Shown: positions 1 through 12,410, numbered from the stretch's first letter. The stretch is DNA of 64,000 nucleotides from Psococerastis gibbosa (GCA_963971405.1 OZ020489.1:25694290-25758289), one strand, 5' to 3'. The notes: generated by a model from the sequence alone, not told the origin. Made by a program: numbers and translations.

Positions 1-3000
1 TATGTGACTGACCACAGGATACGAATCGAGTGGTATCTGGCCAATGTCAAATTCACCAGTTAACATAATTATGGTCTTAAACAACGCTTGGTGCATCGTA
101 GAAAAGGGACCAATTGTGTTTCGGAAAAGGATGTGAAAGCTAAACGCAAACCCAAGTATTAGAGCCGTGTTTACCAGAAGAAATCTTAGTAAAAATAATG
201 CCACATTGCGGAAAATGTCAACAAAGAATGTGAGGCGCGGATTATCACCAAGTACAAAGAAAAATTCGAGCCATATCAGCAGAACGGTTATAGCTGAAAG
301 TTCTGCACTTATGGATGCCGATGTTTCCGCCAATAACCAGTCTTCAAATATAAGAGCTGTAGTTGAGAAGATGACTGCCCATTGAAGCCAATTTTCTGGA
401 GTTCTTATGTAACGTGAAAATCTGGTAGCAAGTTGTGAGCTTTCGGTCACAGCTAATACGATAATAAAAATTGGAACTAAAATTTCCACTGAGAGAAAAA
501 ATTGATGATGTTCTGTACTGGACAAATTCCCTGAGCATGTGCCGTTGAAGTTTGAAGAAGAGCAGTTATTGTTTATAACATCATGCGAGTCCATTTTCAA
601 AAATATATACAATGTTATCAATTTGCAAAATATGCCATAAAAGATTAAATACAAGTAAAAGAGATACCTAATTCTTTTCCATTTCAATAATATTGCAGTA
701 GACAGCATTGGATGCGACATGAGATTTCTAAGCTCATACGATTTGGCGATTCTGTTCAGAAGCTGATTGCTTAAAATATACACTTGATCAGTTTCGTCTT
801 CTGCAAATTGATAATCTAAGCTTATGTAAAGAGAATCATCCTTTGGGGGTAGACCATTTGTTTGCACTTTGGAATCTAAATAATTTCTCAGTGTGTTTTG
901 TGATATGAAGTCTAGTGGCATTTCACCAATGCTATTAGGGGTGTCTAGTTTAGCGCCATTATCAAGGAGTGTAAATATACACGGGTCTTGTGCTTTCTTA
1001 GCTGCAATGTAAAGAGCTGTTCTCCCCATTTTATCTTGCTTATTGACATCTACATCCGGGAGGGATATTAACTTTCTAAGACATTGAATAAATCTTGGAC
1101 TTGCATCAGAAAGTTGCACCAAGTTATGAAGAAGATTATCATTTTCACTAACGTCTAGTTGAACTTCATCCAATAGCTTCAAAACTATGTCAAACTGATT
1201 ATTCTTAATAGCAATAATAATTGGTGGATCTGTTTCTTGTGAAGAATGGTTCACATTAGCCCCGAGATCGATGAGTTTCTTCACAGATTTCATGCAACCT
1301 CTCTCGCAGGCCCGTTGAAGAAAAGTATACCCTTGTCCGTCAGTGCAGGTTAGGATGCCAGTGACGTTATTATCCACGGCTTCTCGAATTAGTTTGACAA
1401 ATCTGTAATAATTCAAACGGTATTTCTAGTACCGGTAGTAACAGTACAATAGTAACTAGAGGCGCTATCTAAGTGCTAGCTAGCTGGTCATCTTATTCTA
1501 TATTAGCGCCGGGGGTATTGTATGCTAACGATGACAATATATTTATTTACATAAAAATGTAGTTACCAGTACCTTAGTTCTTTTCCATTAGTAAGGTAGT
1601 AAAAAAGCCGATACCGATAATCTGCTAAACTAGAGCGATCATGATTCCAGCGTCCTGGCAATTTCTGGATGTCAGGAAAATTTCTCAATAGAGCTTCTCT
1701 TGCAGTTTCATTATAATTAGAGTCTCTAAATGTGTCCAAATCAATTTTATCCCTTGCCATTTCTATAAGCTTTTCGGCTGGTCCTTCGAACTACAATTAA
1801 AAAAAATAAAAAACTACAATGTGGTCATACGGACAGATACATATTGAATTCATATTTAATACCAAACCAAAGTGTTGAACTCAAGCAAAAATTGAACCGA
1901 TGGGTCCTTGCAAAAGCGATTTGACAAAAAAGACATCTCGTATATCTATAGCCTCTAGGCTAGTAAATTTTCATTTTCAATTTGAAAATTTGTCGCCACT
2001 AAAACTTTGAACGTTTGATTTTTGCCTTTCGTTACACTGAAGTTTTACCATTTAGAAATGCCTAATTTTATAGTACGATACAAACCATTGCTGCAGCCAA
2101 ATGAATAGGGGTATACCCCTGCGAATTGGGTATGTTTAATGCGATTTTGGGGTTATTTAAGAGAACCTCCAGGCTTTCGGCATAACTTGACTGTTTACGG
2201 TCCCATCTCTGGATCAAAATGAACAACGGGGTGTTGCCATTTAAGTCTTGAATGTTAACGTCTGCTCCTTTGTCCAACAGAATCTTCAATGCTACGGCGC
2301 TGCCAACTTCAGCTGCATAATGAAGAGCAGCGCTTCCCGTGTTTAAATTTCTGTGATCTAGTTGAATTGACTTTTCATTGGTCAATTCATCTAAATAGTC
2401 ATTGCTCTCTTTGTCTGGAAGTTAATGAAAAATGTTGTTAAATACTGACGTATAGTAGACCTATTTGTTGTACACAATTGTAACTGGAATGAATCAAATG
2501 AAGTTATGTCTGTTTATATACGCTGCATACCATACGAATCAGGAATAATCCAGTTGGTAGAAAACTGGGGCACTAATCTGGACTTTCATGATAAATTGAA
2601 ACAAAATAATGATGAAAATTTAAACACTGCAAAACGCTAATGTGGGCTGATGATAACCTATCTATTTCACCTGTATTTAACTGAGTATATATTCACTAGC
2701 CATTGTCCATGACTCGAATTGAAGACTTGGTGAGTGAAATCTATTTCATTGTTTGACAATATCATCTTCGAAAAGTCCAGATTATTGCCCCTGGACCATG
2801 AAACGAAAGATTAAGTTTAGAGACTCATAAAAGACGAAATATTTCGCCTGACCTGGGTCCATCCAACCCTAATGGGTACCTTACCTTCACGGGTAGGGGA
2901 AAACACGGCTGCCGGTCATGTTTCTGACAACAACATCCCAAAATGAGCAGTGGTTTAAAAGAGAGGATCCTCTACCAGTGCTCAAGTCTAGAACTTGATT

Positions 3001-3522
3001 GGGTTGTCATGCAATAGCGGGTCATTTTATTATTGTTATGTTTCTCTGATAGTTATTGTAGGATGGATGGTAGGTTTATAATTTTTATGAGAATATTTGT
3101 ACGTGCATCTAAAAAGTATGTTGTGTAAGATCGTGATGCCAGTTTGTAATTCCTCATCAAGCCGACTGCTTGCTTCTGCCTTTGCTTCGCGCTTGGTGTT
3201 TTCTTCCCTCTCTCTCTTGCTTTTGAAAGCATTCTTTCTATCTCTGCCATAACCTGTCTTTCTATTTTCTCCCTACGGTGCCCTTCTAGTAAACTCACCA
3301 GGGTTTTGAGCTAAAATATCGATAAGACGAAGGTTATCGTAATCTTTAACAGCATTATTTAAATCTTCACTTTCCTTCAGTAATGCTTTGAACGCGTCCA
3401 TGTCTTTAGATTGCCATGCTTGCAACAATGCATTATCTCTTCCATTTCCATCCTTGTCCCGTGAAAAAAAAAAATTCTCTGACATGGGAACAGTGGAATA
3501 ATTGCCACCGGATTTAGAGTGC
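1..3522 (-). CDS. TRPA-family ankyrin-repeat cation channel (painless/pyrexia/TRPA1-like), C-terminus off window
   Basis: Coding exons on the minus strand: 3299-3485 (ATG at 3485), 2086-2414, 1573-1790 and 1-1402. Every junction is GT-AG with matching phase, giving 712 codons with no stop at the left edge. An acceptor at 3523 suggests a 5'UTR exon starting at 3522. Residues about 85-430 hold roughly six ankyrin repeats (for example GSAALHYAAEVGS and GRTALYIAAKK). A six-segment channel domain follows: S1 about 480-512, then S2 to S4 with SRYIRTPENWLQW between S2 and S3, S5 about 649-672, and a pore helix LFKTIIMLTGEFDI near 681-697. The GEFD-type pore and HPM..LLKW pre-S1 region are typical of TRPA channels, which are plasma-membrane cation channels for noxious heat or chemicals. 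S6 and the tail are missing. The exact TRPA subtype is not resolved; assignment to the family is firm. Confidence 0.93.
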
Positions 3523-6322
3523 CTGAAAATTCGAAGTCAACTTACAATACTATTCATCAAGCTATTGTAGTAGTATAAGTAAACCTATGTGCCCGTACGT
3601 AATGAGTAAGAATTTCTTTGGGCTAATTTCTAGTAGGAATCAGAATATTCATATATGTATTGTAATATACACTTAGTTATCACACTAACTAACCAAATTA
3701 TTATTATATTTATCTATTAGAGTACATTTTTATGAGATCTAACAGATATTTTATGTTGCCCGATAGTAAACCTTCAAAAGTAACAAAGCAAATTGTGCTG
3801 TTTAACACCTTCACGTGCAGGTACCATTACCTATGTATATTAGGCATGATTATCAACAAAATACTTACCCATCTGTCATATCGGATGTGTTAGGTATCTT
3901 ACTTGATGTCAGAAGCCCTCTACTATATGCAACTACACATCAACATGTAAATATGCTTAACACAGTCCACAGCCTATAATAGTTAAGGCACTGTTTACCA
4001 AAAGTAGGCTAAAGCTTTCGACATTAAATGCCCATCTGCCAGGTTATTAATGTATAGCACAGCAATCTGGAAAATTATTTGATTATACTAACTGTGTTTA
4101 AATTCTTGTACTGTGCTTGATACTAAAGAACTTTTAAATAGTAAACCCTTTAGGTGGTAAAACTCCAGGTAAAAATGTATGCGTGTGTGCACATCTATTA
4201 ATTTAATTTACTGTGTTGTGCGTATACAGTACCCTATATTACAAGTGTGCATAAATTATATTGAGGTTGCGCTTATGCACAATACGGTAAATGCTCAAAG
4301 GAGGGTAAATTCTCTTTCACCTGGATTTACCAAGTTACCATACCGCCTAATCCAGTGCTATCGTATTAAGTAGGCCCATTTAGGCAGCATTGAGACTTTT
4401 GGTTAAAAACCCATTAACGACATATTTTGTGAGTTCAATTTTGTTGTGAAGCTAAGATTCAATGGAAAGTACTTACATCGACGAAGGAAAGAAGTTCTCA
4501 TGACTGCGAGACAACTAACTGGTCAATGACTGGATCTAGCTGAGAAGCGACCTTGTGGGTACCACAAGAAGGCCAACTAGCCCAAGCCCATTCCATATTT
4601 CGAATTATTTAGGCTATATTTAACCATAATAGTGGATTCCACTCAATCATTTCATGCTGTGATAGTACACAACTCAAATTTATTACAGAATAATGGACTA
4701 TACATTACTATTTTTTTTTTTTTACTTATTGTAACTGTAGAAGGTGGAATATATTGAGCATGGTATAGCAGGTAACAATGTAATCATGACCAATGAATCT
4801 GCATACAATGATTTTAATTGAAACTGCGTTGGTCTCCATGGCTATATTGATATAGTGAACGACTCAAATTTGTTATAGAAGTTTACAAGCAGCTTTAGGT
4901 CCACTGTATTGCACATGGTATATTGGAATAGTGTGCATAGGCTATTAGGAAGTCAGGAGCTTACATATAAATTGTCATGTATAATGATTGTAATTCATGA
5001 AAAGACATGAAATATTGAAAACTTGAATTCGTAATGTATATTATGCAAAACAGAGGAAGACCGTGAATTGCTACACTGTGTTTCTTCGATTTTCTGAATA
5101 TTTAATATTATTATAATTTAATTAATATTTATACATAAGTATATATTCGTTTGTTAAAAAAACATTCATTTCTATCAATTCTAGTCAGACAACATTAATC
5201 TGAAGAAACATCGCAGAGTGATGGGTATTTCGGATGATTTTACCATTTTCGCTGTTAACCACTTAATATAAGCTTTCTGCATTTTTATATTTTTAATACC
5301 AAAGGTATACCAAAGGGTTGTTAGAATAAAGGCTACATAAAAACCATAGAATTTAATGGAAAACTTTAACACCAAAAATTAGAAATACACCTTATAATAA
5401 GGTTCATGAAATAGTCCTCTACTACTTCGATGGACCAAATCTTAATTACTTACGTATTAAAGTAAATAAACTATATACACAGATTTTTATGTGGCCAATA
5501 TCTTCGGTCAGTTTGCTAAACTATAAATACGAATATGATAACCTAAAACCTAAAATATATGATAATTAGCTTTTAGACTGCTGAGTAAGGTTATAGCCCG
5601 TATTAACAAAGAATAAGTCCACACTTAATCAATTCCTCACAGTATAATATTGAAACATATCCACACTACTTCATTTTTTTTTTACTATTCCCTTTATGGA
5701 AATGTCCAATGATGCTGCCAATGCATTCATCTTTTCTTGGAAGTCATCACCGGCTGTGAATTATTAAGTTATTACAGTTCACTACCCATATGATTACAAA
5801 AGCTATTGTTCAAACATTGTTTAACTAGAGGTTATGACAATTTGGAGAAATCATACGTTGACTTTTAAATTGCAATAAAATTAGATTTGAAATATTTTCA
5901 TTGTGTTGTTATGCATGGTAGAGGACCTCTTGATATTGCATTATCGTTTATGAGAAGTTAATTTAAAGAAGTGACATGCTGACCCGTATTTTTTAAGACA
6001 ATGTATATTGTATGTGTGCCTATATAGGTATGGGAGCACGGGAACACTAGTGTGGCTTTGTTTTTAGGGAACTACCTGAATTCTGCTTACAATACCCTAT
6101 CTGTTCAGTCGCCATTACGCGCTTCCAGCGTCACCATAAGGAGGTACAGGTTAGGAATTTTCGCCTCTGAGACCATAAGGAATTACTCAAAAGCTCAGTT
6201 ACTTTGAAGACACAGCGTTCTAATTACTCAGAACGGATGTTGTCCACACCAGCCAGAGGCGTACTGCTACCATCGACATGCACTTCATACTAATATATGA
6301 ATAATTACATTTTTTATATATA
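3523..6322. other. AT-rich intergenic stretch upstream of the TRPA-like gene
   Basis: No convincing coding exon was seen on either strand. Around 5395-5475 there is a degraded relative of the palindrome at 61981-62250. Sequence at 6090-6235 matches another copy at 26985-27110, so it is a dispersed repeat. The promoter and 5'UTR of the TRPA-like gene should lie near the left end, but no clear core promoter element was identified. Confidence 0.5.
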
Positions 6323-8327
6323 GTCCATTGAAATGTTACAATTTAGGGGCAGAGTATTGCATTTCTTAGAGGCAGCAATTTTATTTTTGAAACATGTGAG
6401 TTTGAGGGGTCGCCACGCTTGTCCCCCGGCCGCCATCTTAGAAAAAGAGGTGTCGCGATATCTCGGAAACTATGCGTCTTACAAAATATTTGTAAGGACC
6501 TAATTTATGGCAAATTGTTTTGCCTACAAATATGTTTATATAACCTTTCGCCCTAAATTAAATATTAAAGAAGTTATAAGCAAAAAAGTAAGAAAAGTTT
6601 TATAACAATTTTCTTTTTTGCTCTATAACATTTTTTTTTATACATTTTACAAAAAAATTACCTCAGACCAATCTTGTAAATGATCTTTTGAGGAACATTT
6701 TTCTCTATAACTTTTTTATTTCATTCATTTAAAACGCTATTACAGCGCTACAAAGTTGGCCGGGCTCGTCAATGTTAATGAGAATCCGGTCTAAACGAAA
6801 TGTTTAACTTATTTTTTATTTTATTGTATATATATTCTTACAAAATTTTTGTTAAATTCGTACAAATTCACTTATTCATTCCTAACTCTTTTCCCCGCTA
6901 ACTATGAGATAGAGTCTGTAAGCGTTTTAGGAGATGGCGACCAATGTTCGACTTTCGGACAATTTCTTCACAACTTTTCATTTCATGACCCCCTGAGCCT
7001 AAAACCACCCTCCGTTCAAAATGTTATATTTATTTAATTTACCATCGCTGCCTCCAACACAAGATGCTGCTCGTTTTCACAGTCTCCGAGTATATCACCA
7101 GGTCCAGTTGTGGCTTGGAAGATATCAAAATCCTGAAGATTGGGGCTGGAAAAAGCATGCAAACATTTGGATGCCAATACAAGCTTCCAAGCCTCCAGCA
7201 CCCCCCGATCTCATGAAATTGATTTTCTGCAGATGCAAAGGAAACTGTGGAAGCATGTGTGGCTGCAGAAAAGCAGGCCTGAAATGCTCTACAGTATGCC
7301 TCCAATGTTCGGGCGAAACATGCAGCAACATTATGGAAACATCAAAGTTGATGGAAGAAAATGAATTTGAAGATGAACATCCAACCAGGACTCCAATTTT
7401 AATTCCTGTCATTCCTCAAACTTTCACATTTGACGTTGATTTAGATTCTGAGCCACAGCCTGGACCATCGAAGAAAAGTCGATTAGAGTAGCTAGCTGAT
7501 AGGTGATTAAAAATATTTGATGTGGAGGATTACGTTATATATAAATAATAAATAAGGAGTTTTTGTTGTTTTTATTACTAAGCCAACCTAATGGAGTTAG
7601 GAATAAAAAGCCCTCTCTTACTCTCAACAAGGAAGACCCGGGACCAATTGCTTTACATCCCCTCCGAAGCATGGCTAGAAAATGTAACCAGTTAGGTTAT
7701 AAGCAAGATGTCTGCGGAGCGGGCCTACTGGGAATACCAGGAATGAATAAGTAAAGTTGTATGAATTTAACAAAAATTTTGTAAGAATATATAAACAATA
7801 AAATAAAAAATAAGTAATACGTTTCGTTTAGACCGGATTCTCATCAACATTGACGAGCCCAGTCAACTTTTTAGCGCTGTAACAGCGTTTTAAATGAATG
7901 AAAAAAAAAAGTTATAGAGAAAAATTTTCCTCAAAAGATCATTTACAAGATTGGTCTGAGGTAATTTTTTTGTAAAATGTATAAAAAAAATGTTATAGAG
8001 CAAAAAAGAAAATTGTTATAAAACTTTTCTTACTTTTTTGCTTATAACTTCTTTAATATTTAATTTAGGGCGAAAAGTTATATAAACATATTTGTAGGCA
8101 AAAGAATTTGCCATAAATTAGGTCCTTACAAATTTTTTGTAAGACGCATAGTTTCCGAGATATCGCGAAAAAAAATGTTTACACCTCTTTTTCTAAGATG
8201 GCGGCCGGGGACAAGCGTGGCGACCCCTCAAACTTGAGGTTAAGCTTCTATTGACCCCCCTCACATGTTTCAAAAATAAAATTGCTGCCTCTAAGAAATG
8301 CAATGCTCATGTAACATTTCAATGGAC
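6323..8327 (+). mobile_element. Fold-back DNA element with about 570-bp inverted repeats and a CXC-domain ORF
   Basis: The left end begins TA|GTCCATTGAAATGTTACA and the right end closes with its reverse complement followed by TA, so a TA target duplication is likely. Inverted similarity continues inward on both sides, including poly-T and poly-A blocks and the segment around CCGGTCTAAACG. The arms are about 6323-6886 and 7738-8327. The unique centre of about 850 bp carries the cysteine-rich ORF at 7021-7491 and a repeat segment (6930-7030) also found near 34725 and 46720. No transposase was seen, so it is probably non-autonomous or moved by an enzyme I cannot recognise. The superfamily is undetermined. 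Confidence 0.85.
7021..7491 (+). CDS. Cysteine-rich CXC-like domain protein inside fold-back element
   Basis: A 156-codon ORF from ATG to TAG. The first third contains a conserved-looking block (DAARFHSLRVYHQVQLWLG, then PEDWGW). Residues about 76-95 hold a cysteine cluster, CRCKGNCGSMCGCRKAGLKC, followed by CLQCSGETCSN, which resembles the zinc-binding CXC (tesmin/TSO1-like) motif. The C-terminus is acidic. From memory, similar blocks occur in repeat-associated hypothetical proteins of arthropods, but I cannot name a family member. It is probably the 3' part of a longer protein, since the N-terminal homology starts almost at once. Its place in the centre of a long inverted repeat suggests element cargo or a remnant of an element protein. 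Expression and function are unknown. Confidence 0.6.
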   Translation: MLYLFNLPSLPPTQDAARFHSLRVYHQVQLWLGRYQNPEDWGWKKHANIWMPIQASKPPAPPDLMKLIFCRCKGNCGSMCGCRKAGLKCSTVCLQCSGETCSNIMETSKLMEENEFEDEHPTRTPILIPVIPQTFTFDVDLDSEPQPGPSKKSRLE

Positions 8328-10541
8328 TAATATTGTTATTTGTACAAATGGCATAATCGGTGTTAGAGACAACTGAAATTTTTTCACGCTGGCCCAGGCC
8401 GTCACCCCTCCTGTTGATTCATCAAGGCAATGCGTTCTAAAACAGAAATTGGCCAGATCTACCCCTTATGAAAACAACTTTCTTCGGCCGTCCAGTTTGA
8501 GGGGTCATTTGATGCACATATGGGGTCAGGGGACGGGGCCCTGCATCTGATAGCCCCGTCACGAGCGTGACAAACGGGACCGGCCGGGACAGAAAAAGTA
8601 CAGGGACGGTCGTGACGAGGCGGGCCCTCAGACAGGTGTCCAGCCCGTCATGTTCCCACGAGCGTCGTTGATACTCCAATTAGGGGACCGCAGTAATTAA
8701 ATAATAAAGAACTGGGCTGTAGCTCCAAGGGTCGGGGGTTCGACTCCCCGTTTGTCAGATTGGTGCAGGCTGCGCGTTTTCTGTAGCATATTTCGATAGA
8801 AAAACATTAAATAATTGCAGTTTTTTAGATATATTCTGTTATACTAGAGTAGGCTATATACGTATCCGCCGAACTGTGGCTTTCTCAGTTTACTAGTACT
8901 TGTAGTACTTATGAGAACATATTATCTTGCTGTAAACCACAAAAACCACAAAAATATAAAAATGTACTGTAGATATCGCTTTTATTGTGCTACCACAGAG
9001 ATAGAGGTTCTTCGCCATAAGCCCGAATGTTGTGATAGTTTCAGGAATCTATCGTCTATGCTTGTCTTGCCTAGAGCCCTATTTACTATTTTTCCTTAGT
9101 TCAACCGTGGATTTTAGATGGCAGGGGCGTCAATGGGTTTCAAGTAAAATTCGTTGCCATCCCAGAGCACTACAATAATATGAGAATAGTCTCCCAGCTG
9201 TAAGGGACGGATCCAGCCCATTTGTGGAGGGGGGGGGGGGGGAGGCGCGTAGTTGTGGTTCGAAATAAAATAGAATACATTTATTTAGTATCAAATAAAT
9301 TATAACGTATTAAAAATACTTACAACGGCGAAAGCACGACTTAACCAAGTACAGATAGAGTCTAAGTCTGTAGTATGTAAGTTACAAAAGACCATTATTT
9401 TGGCCCAAACGCACACACCATCTTAGTAATAATCACCTTATATTAAAGAAGGCGAATGACCGGCATGTTTCCGTAAATTACAGCAAATTACACCAAAACT
9501 CAATTTTCTAGATTATTTTTTGTAAATAATTTGTTTCAGAGTAAAATGCTTTGTCCCAATCGTGACTGCCATTTTTTTTTAAGTGTCGTGGAGTTAGCAG
9601 CAGTTATGAATCGCCTATAAGCCGTGACAATAATTGTTATTGAGATGATTATAAAATTTCACCGCCATTTTCCGTCGTTGATGTCCACGTTGGAGGTGTT
9701 GCAATTTGTGTCAGAGGTTATCTCAGTTGTTGGATCTTCCGGATAGTCTAGATTTCTTTTAATCGGTTGAGGCTGGTATTTATTTTATATTGATCACTTT
9801 AGTACTCCTTTTTACATGACTCATTGAAAATGTTTCAACCCAAGAGAAGCAAGCAAATAGATAGAATTTTTTTGTTGGTCAACTACTTCTTTAATGGGAC
9901 TCTTAAGATACCTACAAAAGTAAAGTGGAACTAGGTTATAAGATATGGCAGGACGGTATTACCTACGGGTGCCAAATTATAGTCAACATGAACGTTTAGA
10001 AAATAAAACTAATTAAATCTTTAAAAATAAAAATAACAGACTGTACTGTAATTTTATTATTGTAGTAGTATTTCACTGGGGAGTGGAATTTTATATAGGC
10101 AGCAGCCGAGGTTTATAAACTTTTTGACAATTTCTCTATCGTTAGCTGATGTGGAAGGTCTTTTTCTAAATGAAAATGAATGTAAAAAAAAATATTTACG
10201 AAGTCTATTTCTCAAGATAGGCTGAGCTCTTTTCAGTCCAAGGTTGCCCGGTCCATTAAGCAAATTAGACGCGCTGCAGAAACATACTATTTTGCTACTT
10301 TTTGTTTTTTAAATCCCCTTCAGTTTGGTTAATAAAGTCTTCGGCTGAAAAATCTAAACATTTTTGCGGCCAAAATGTATTATATGAACATGCATGAAAA
10401 TGTATTGGCAAACGTATCACCATTTCTACCAGTTTTATCCATCATTGTATGTCACGCAATGTTCAGCAATGAATTGGCGCACGGTATATTTTTAAATCAT
10501 GCGTATTCTTTAATTATTGTTTTTATTCTTTTTCTTTACAG
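8328..10541. other. Intergenic region with GC-rich palindromes and a G-run; no gene recognised
   Basis: A GC-rich block at 8390-8690 contains short palindromes. At 8708-8755 a tRNA-like fragment carries a B-box-like GGGGGTTCGACTCCCC. A run of about 14 G sits at 9229-9242 just after GGACGGATCCAG, a sequence resembling hAT-type termini (compare the element at 30950). The last 40 bases form the polypyrimidine tract of the intron upstream of the zinc-finger gene. No credible coding exon was seen. Confidence 0.5.
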
Positions 10542-11770
10542 GTAAGATGAACTTACTTGATTGACAAAGAATGGACACAACAGAGCCAACATTCGTGGCA
10601 AGCGGGGGACCCGTAAAATCAGAGGGGCCACTCTTCGACTTCGTTGAGGGCCAGTCAACCTGTGCAGGAATGAAAACTCTGGGGGTTTACGTTGAGCCAA
10701 ACAATAACGGCGATGTCAAAGCCGAGCCGGGAGCTTTCGATGGCCATATGTTTTGGAACGACAAGGAGGGCGCTCTTCTCGATGAAATCTCACCGTGGGG
10801 CGACTGGTCAGAGTCCAAGGGCTCTGTCGATAACACTGATGGAACTGTCTACACCCTAACCGTCCTGAACCCAACGGAAGCGTGGACAAAAACACAGGAT
10901 AAGTCAAAGAAAACGGAGAACCTTGATCTCGAATCATTTCTAAATATTCTTCCTGAAACTGAAAGTGATTCATCCAGTTATTTTTACCCTGAATATTCTA
11001 ATTATGTAGAACCAAAAGACTTGCCCCCGTCACCATCGACAAATAACAACGACTGGAAAATGAACAATAACAATACGAGTAGTATGAATGAATCTCTTTT
11101 AAGAAATGCATTACAGGGTAAAGGATTTCAAAGGCATTATAATCCATCGTCGTGCAAAAAGCAACTCCGGGGATATTCCGACCCCAATTTGACTGGTTCG
11201 TATCCAGTTGAAAATGGAGGCAGCAGCCATATCGACGAAATTTTAGGATTTTCCGGAGTTGACGCCTACGGGGAAGATTACGAGAAAATAAAGAAAATAG
11301 CTAATGAAGTAGCGGACTGTGCGAAATATTCTATGCCCCTTTGTGGTTCTGACCTTTACCCCTTGCCCCCCACTGACACACTACTTCATCCGAGCATGCA
11401 GTCTAGTTCGATGCCACCGGGTAAGTGTTTAAGTAAAAAGTTCTCAAAAAAGGCGATGCCAAGCCCGGGGAGTTCGTCGTCGAAAACGAACGGTAGTAGT
11501 GCGCGCAAGGAACGCTCTCTCCATTATTGCACAATTTGCGCCAAAGGGTTCAAGGACAAGTATTCGGTAAACGTGCACGTTCGGACTCATACAGGTGAGA
11601 AGCCTTTCTCGTGTAACCTCTGCGGGAAGAGCTTCCGACAAAAGGCTCACCTGGCCAAACACTATCAGACACATTTGGCGCAGTCGCAGAAGCAGCTGAC
11701 GAACGGTGCTGGGCCATCCTCGGGTCGACCGCGGCCGAAGACAGTCCCTGTGGACACTCAGCATCGGTAG
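10542..11770 (+). CDS. C2H2 zinc-finger transcription factor, two C-terminal fingers
   Basis: CDS 10571-11770, 399 codons in one exon, preceded by a polypyrimidine-CAG acceptor at 10541. Two classical fingers joined by an HTGEKPF linker lie near the C-terminus: Cys320, Cys323, His336, His340, and Cys348, Cys351, His364, His368. The long N-terminal region has no recognised domain. It is rich in Ser, Asn, Pro and acidic residues, as in activation regions, and carries two psi-K-x-E sumoylation consensus motifs (VKSE and VKAE) within the first 55 residues. A basic Ser-rich stretch (about 290-315) precedes the fingers. The fingers ([18 protein letters not shown]) look highly constrained. The protein is presumably nuclear and DNA-binding. 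I do not recognise the orthologue. Confidence 0.9.
10547..10564 (+). promoter_or_regulatory. Short upstream ORF in zinc-finger 5' leader
   Basis: Directly after the predicted 3' splice site at 10541 there is an ATG with four further codons and a TGA (Met-Asn-Leu-Leu-Asp-stop), ending six bases before the main ATG at 10571. If the mRNA includes this segment, it could reduce initiation at the main start. This is inference from position only. Confidence 0.45.
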
Positions 11771-11918
11771 CTGTTCTGGAGAGTTTTAGAATTGTTTTAT
11801 CTGTGCCTTAGAGCCTAATCGAGGATTAGTAAGTCTACTGTAATAGGGGAAATTACATAAAACTCATTTTTTTTATTTAACCTTACACTGACTTATGTTG
11901 AAGATATTTAGGAAATAT

Positions 11919-12069
11919 CCGAAAATAGAGAATTAAGAAAAAACCTAACACTGTGGGATTCGAACGCACGTTCCATGCCTTTCCGGGGTGTCATGATACC
12001 TTCCCGGAAAGGCCTAGATCGTGGTTCGTGTCCCACAGTGTCCGGTTTTTCTTGATTCTCAATTTTCTG
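11919..12069 (-). repeat. Palindromic element with tRNA-like core (copy 1)
   Basis: Outer arms CCGAAAATAGAGAATTAAG and its imperfect reverse complement enclose a second palindrome with arms containing ACACTGTGGGA. Read on the minus strand, the inner part has an acceptor-like pair, a B-box-like GCGTTCGAATCC and a T-arm-like hairpin. It lies in the 3' flank of the zinc-finger gene and may be part of its 3'UTR. Confidence 0.65.
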
Positions 12070-12199
12070 AAATAAAACTCTTCCTACTGAGAGTACTTCG
12101 CCTAATCAGTAGAGCTTGTCCCTACGGTACCTTTACATTATTTTGCAGAATGATTTCAAAGTTGCAAATATATAATTTATATGTGTGGTATTACTTAAA

Positions 12200-12410
12200 T
12201 GTATATGCAATATGTACTTTGTCTGACAAGTTGACTTGCTTAAATCGAGCTAACGCCTTTTACGAAATATTAATGATAGACATGTCTGAGCTTGCCCATT
12301 GGCATTGTAGTCGGTGTGAGTTGACATCAAGGAGTGAACTCGTTTGCCAACGGCTAGAAATTCATTCGGAAATAATACGGCCCAACGGCCCACTATTGTA
12401 CAAATAGAGC
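12200..12410 (+). repeat. SINE-like repeat S (copy 1)
   Basis: Shares the block GTAGTCGGTGTGAGTTGACA, a CATTCGGAAA segment and a terminal GGCCCACTATT with copies at 22440, 29640, 39690 and 63480. The copies are diverged and in the same orientation. No protein is encoded; the overlapping ORF at 12021-12407 is incidental. Confidence 0.6.

Noticed and set aside
3053-3298. 81-codon minus-strand ORF rich in Lys and Arg
   Set aside because: It begins in the intron immediately after TRPA exon 1 and reads through AT-rich sequence. Basic composition alone is no evidence of a protein.
7039-7412. Antisense and alternative-frame ORFs over the CXC region
   Set aside because: Shadows of the plus-strand cysteine-rich ORF.
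10716-11764. Minus-strand ORFs opposite the zinc-finger gene
   Set aside because: Antisense frames of a clear C2H2 coding sequence.
12021-12407. 128-codon plus-strand ORF after the zinc-finger gene
   Set aside because: It starts inside the tRNA-like palindrome and ends inside repeat S; no domain or codon bias.
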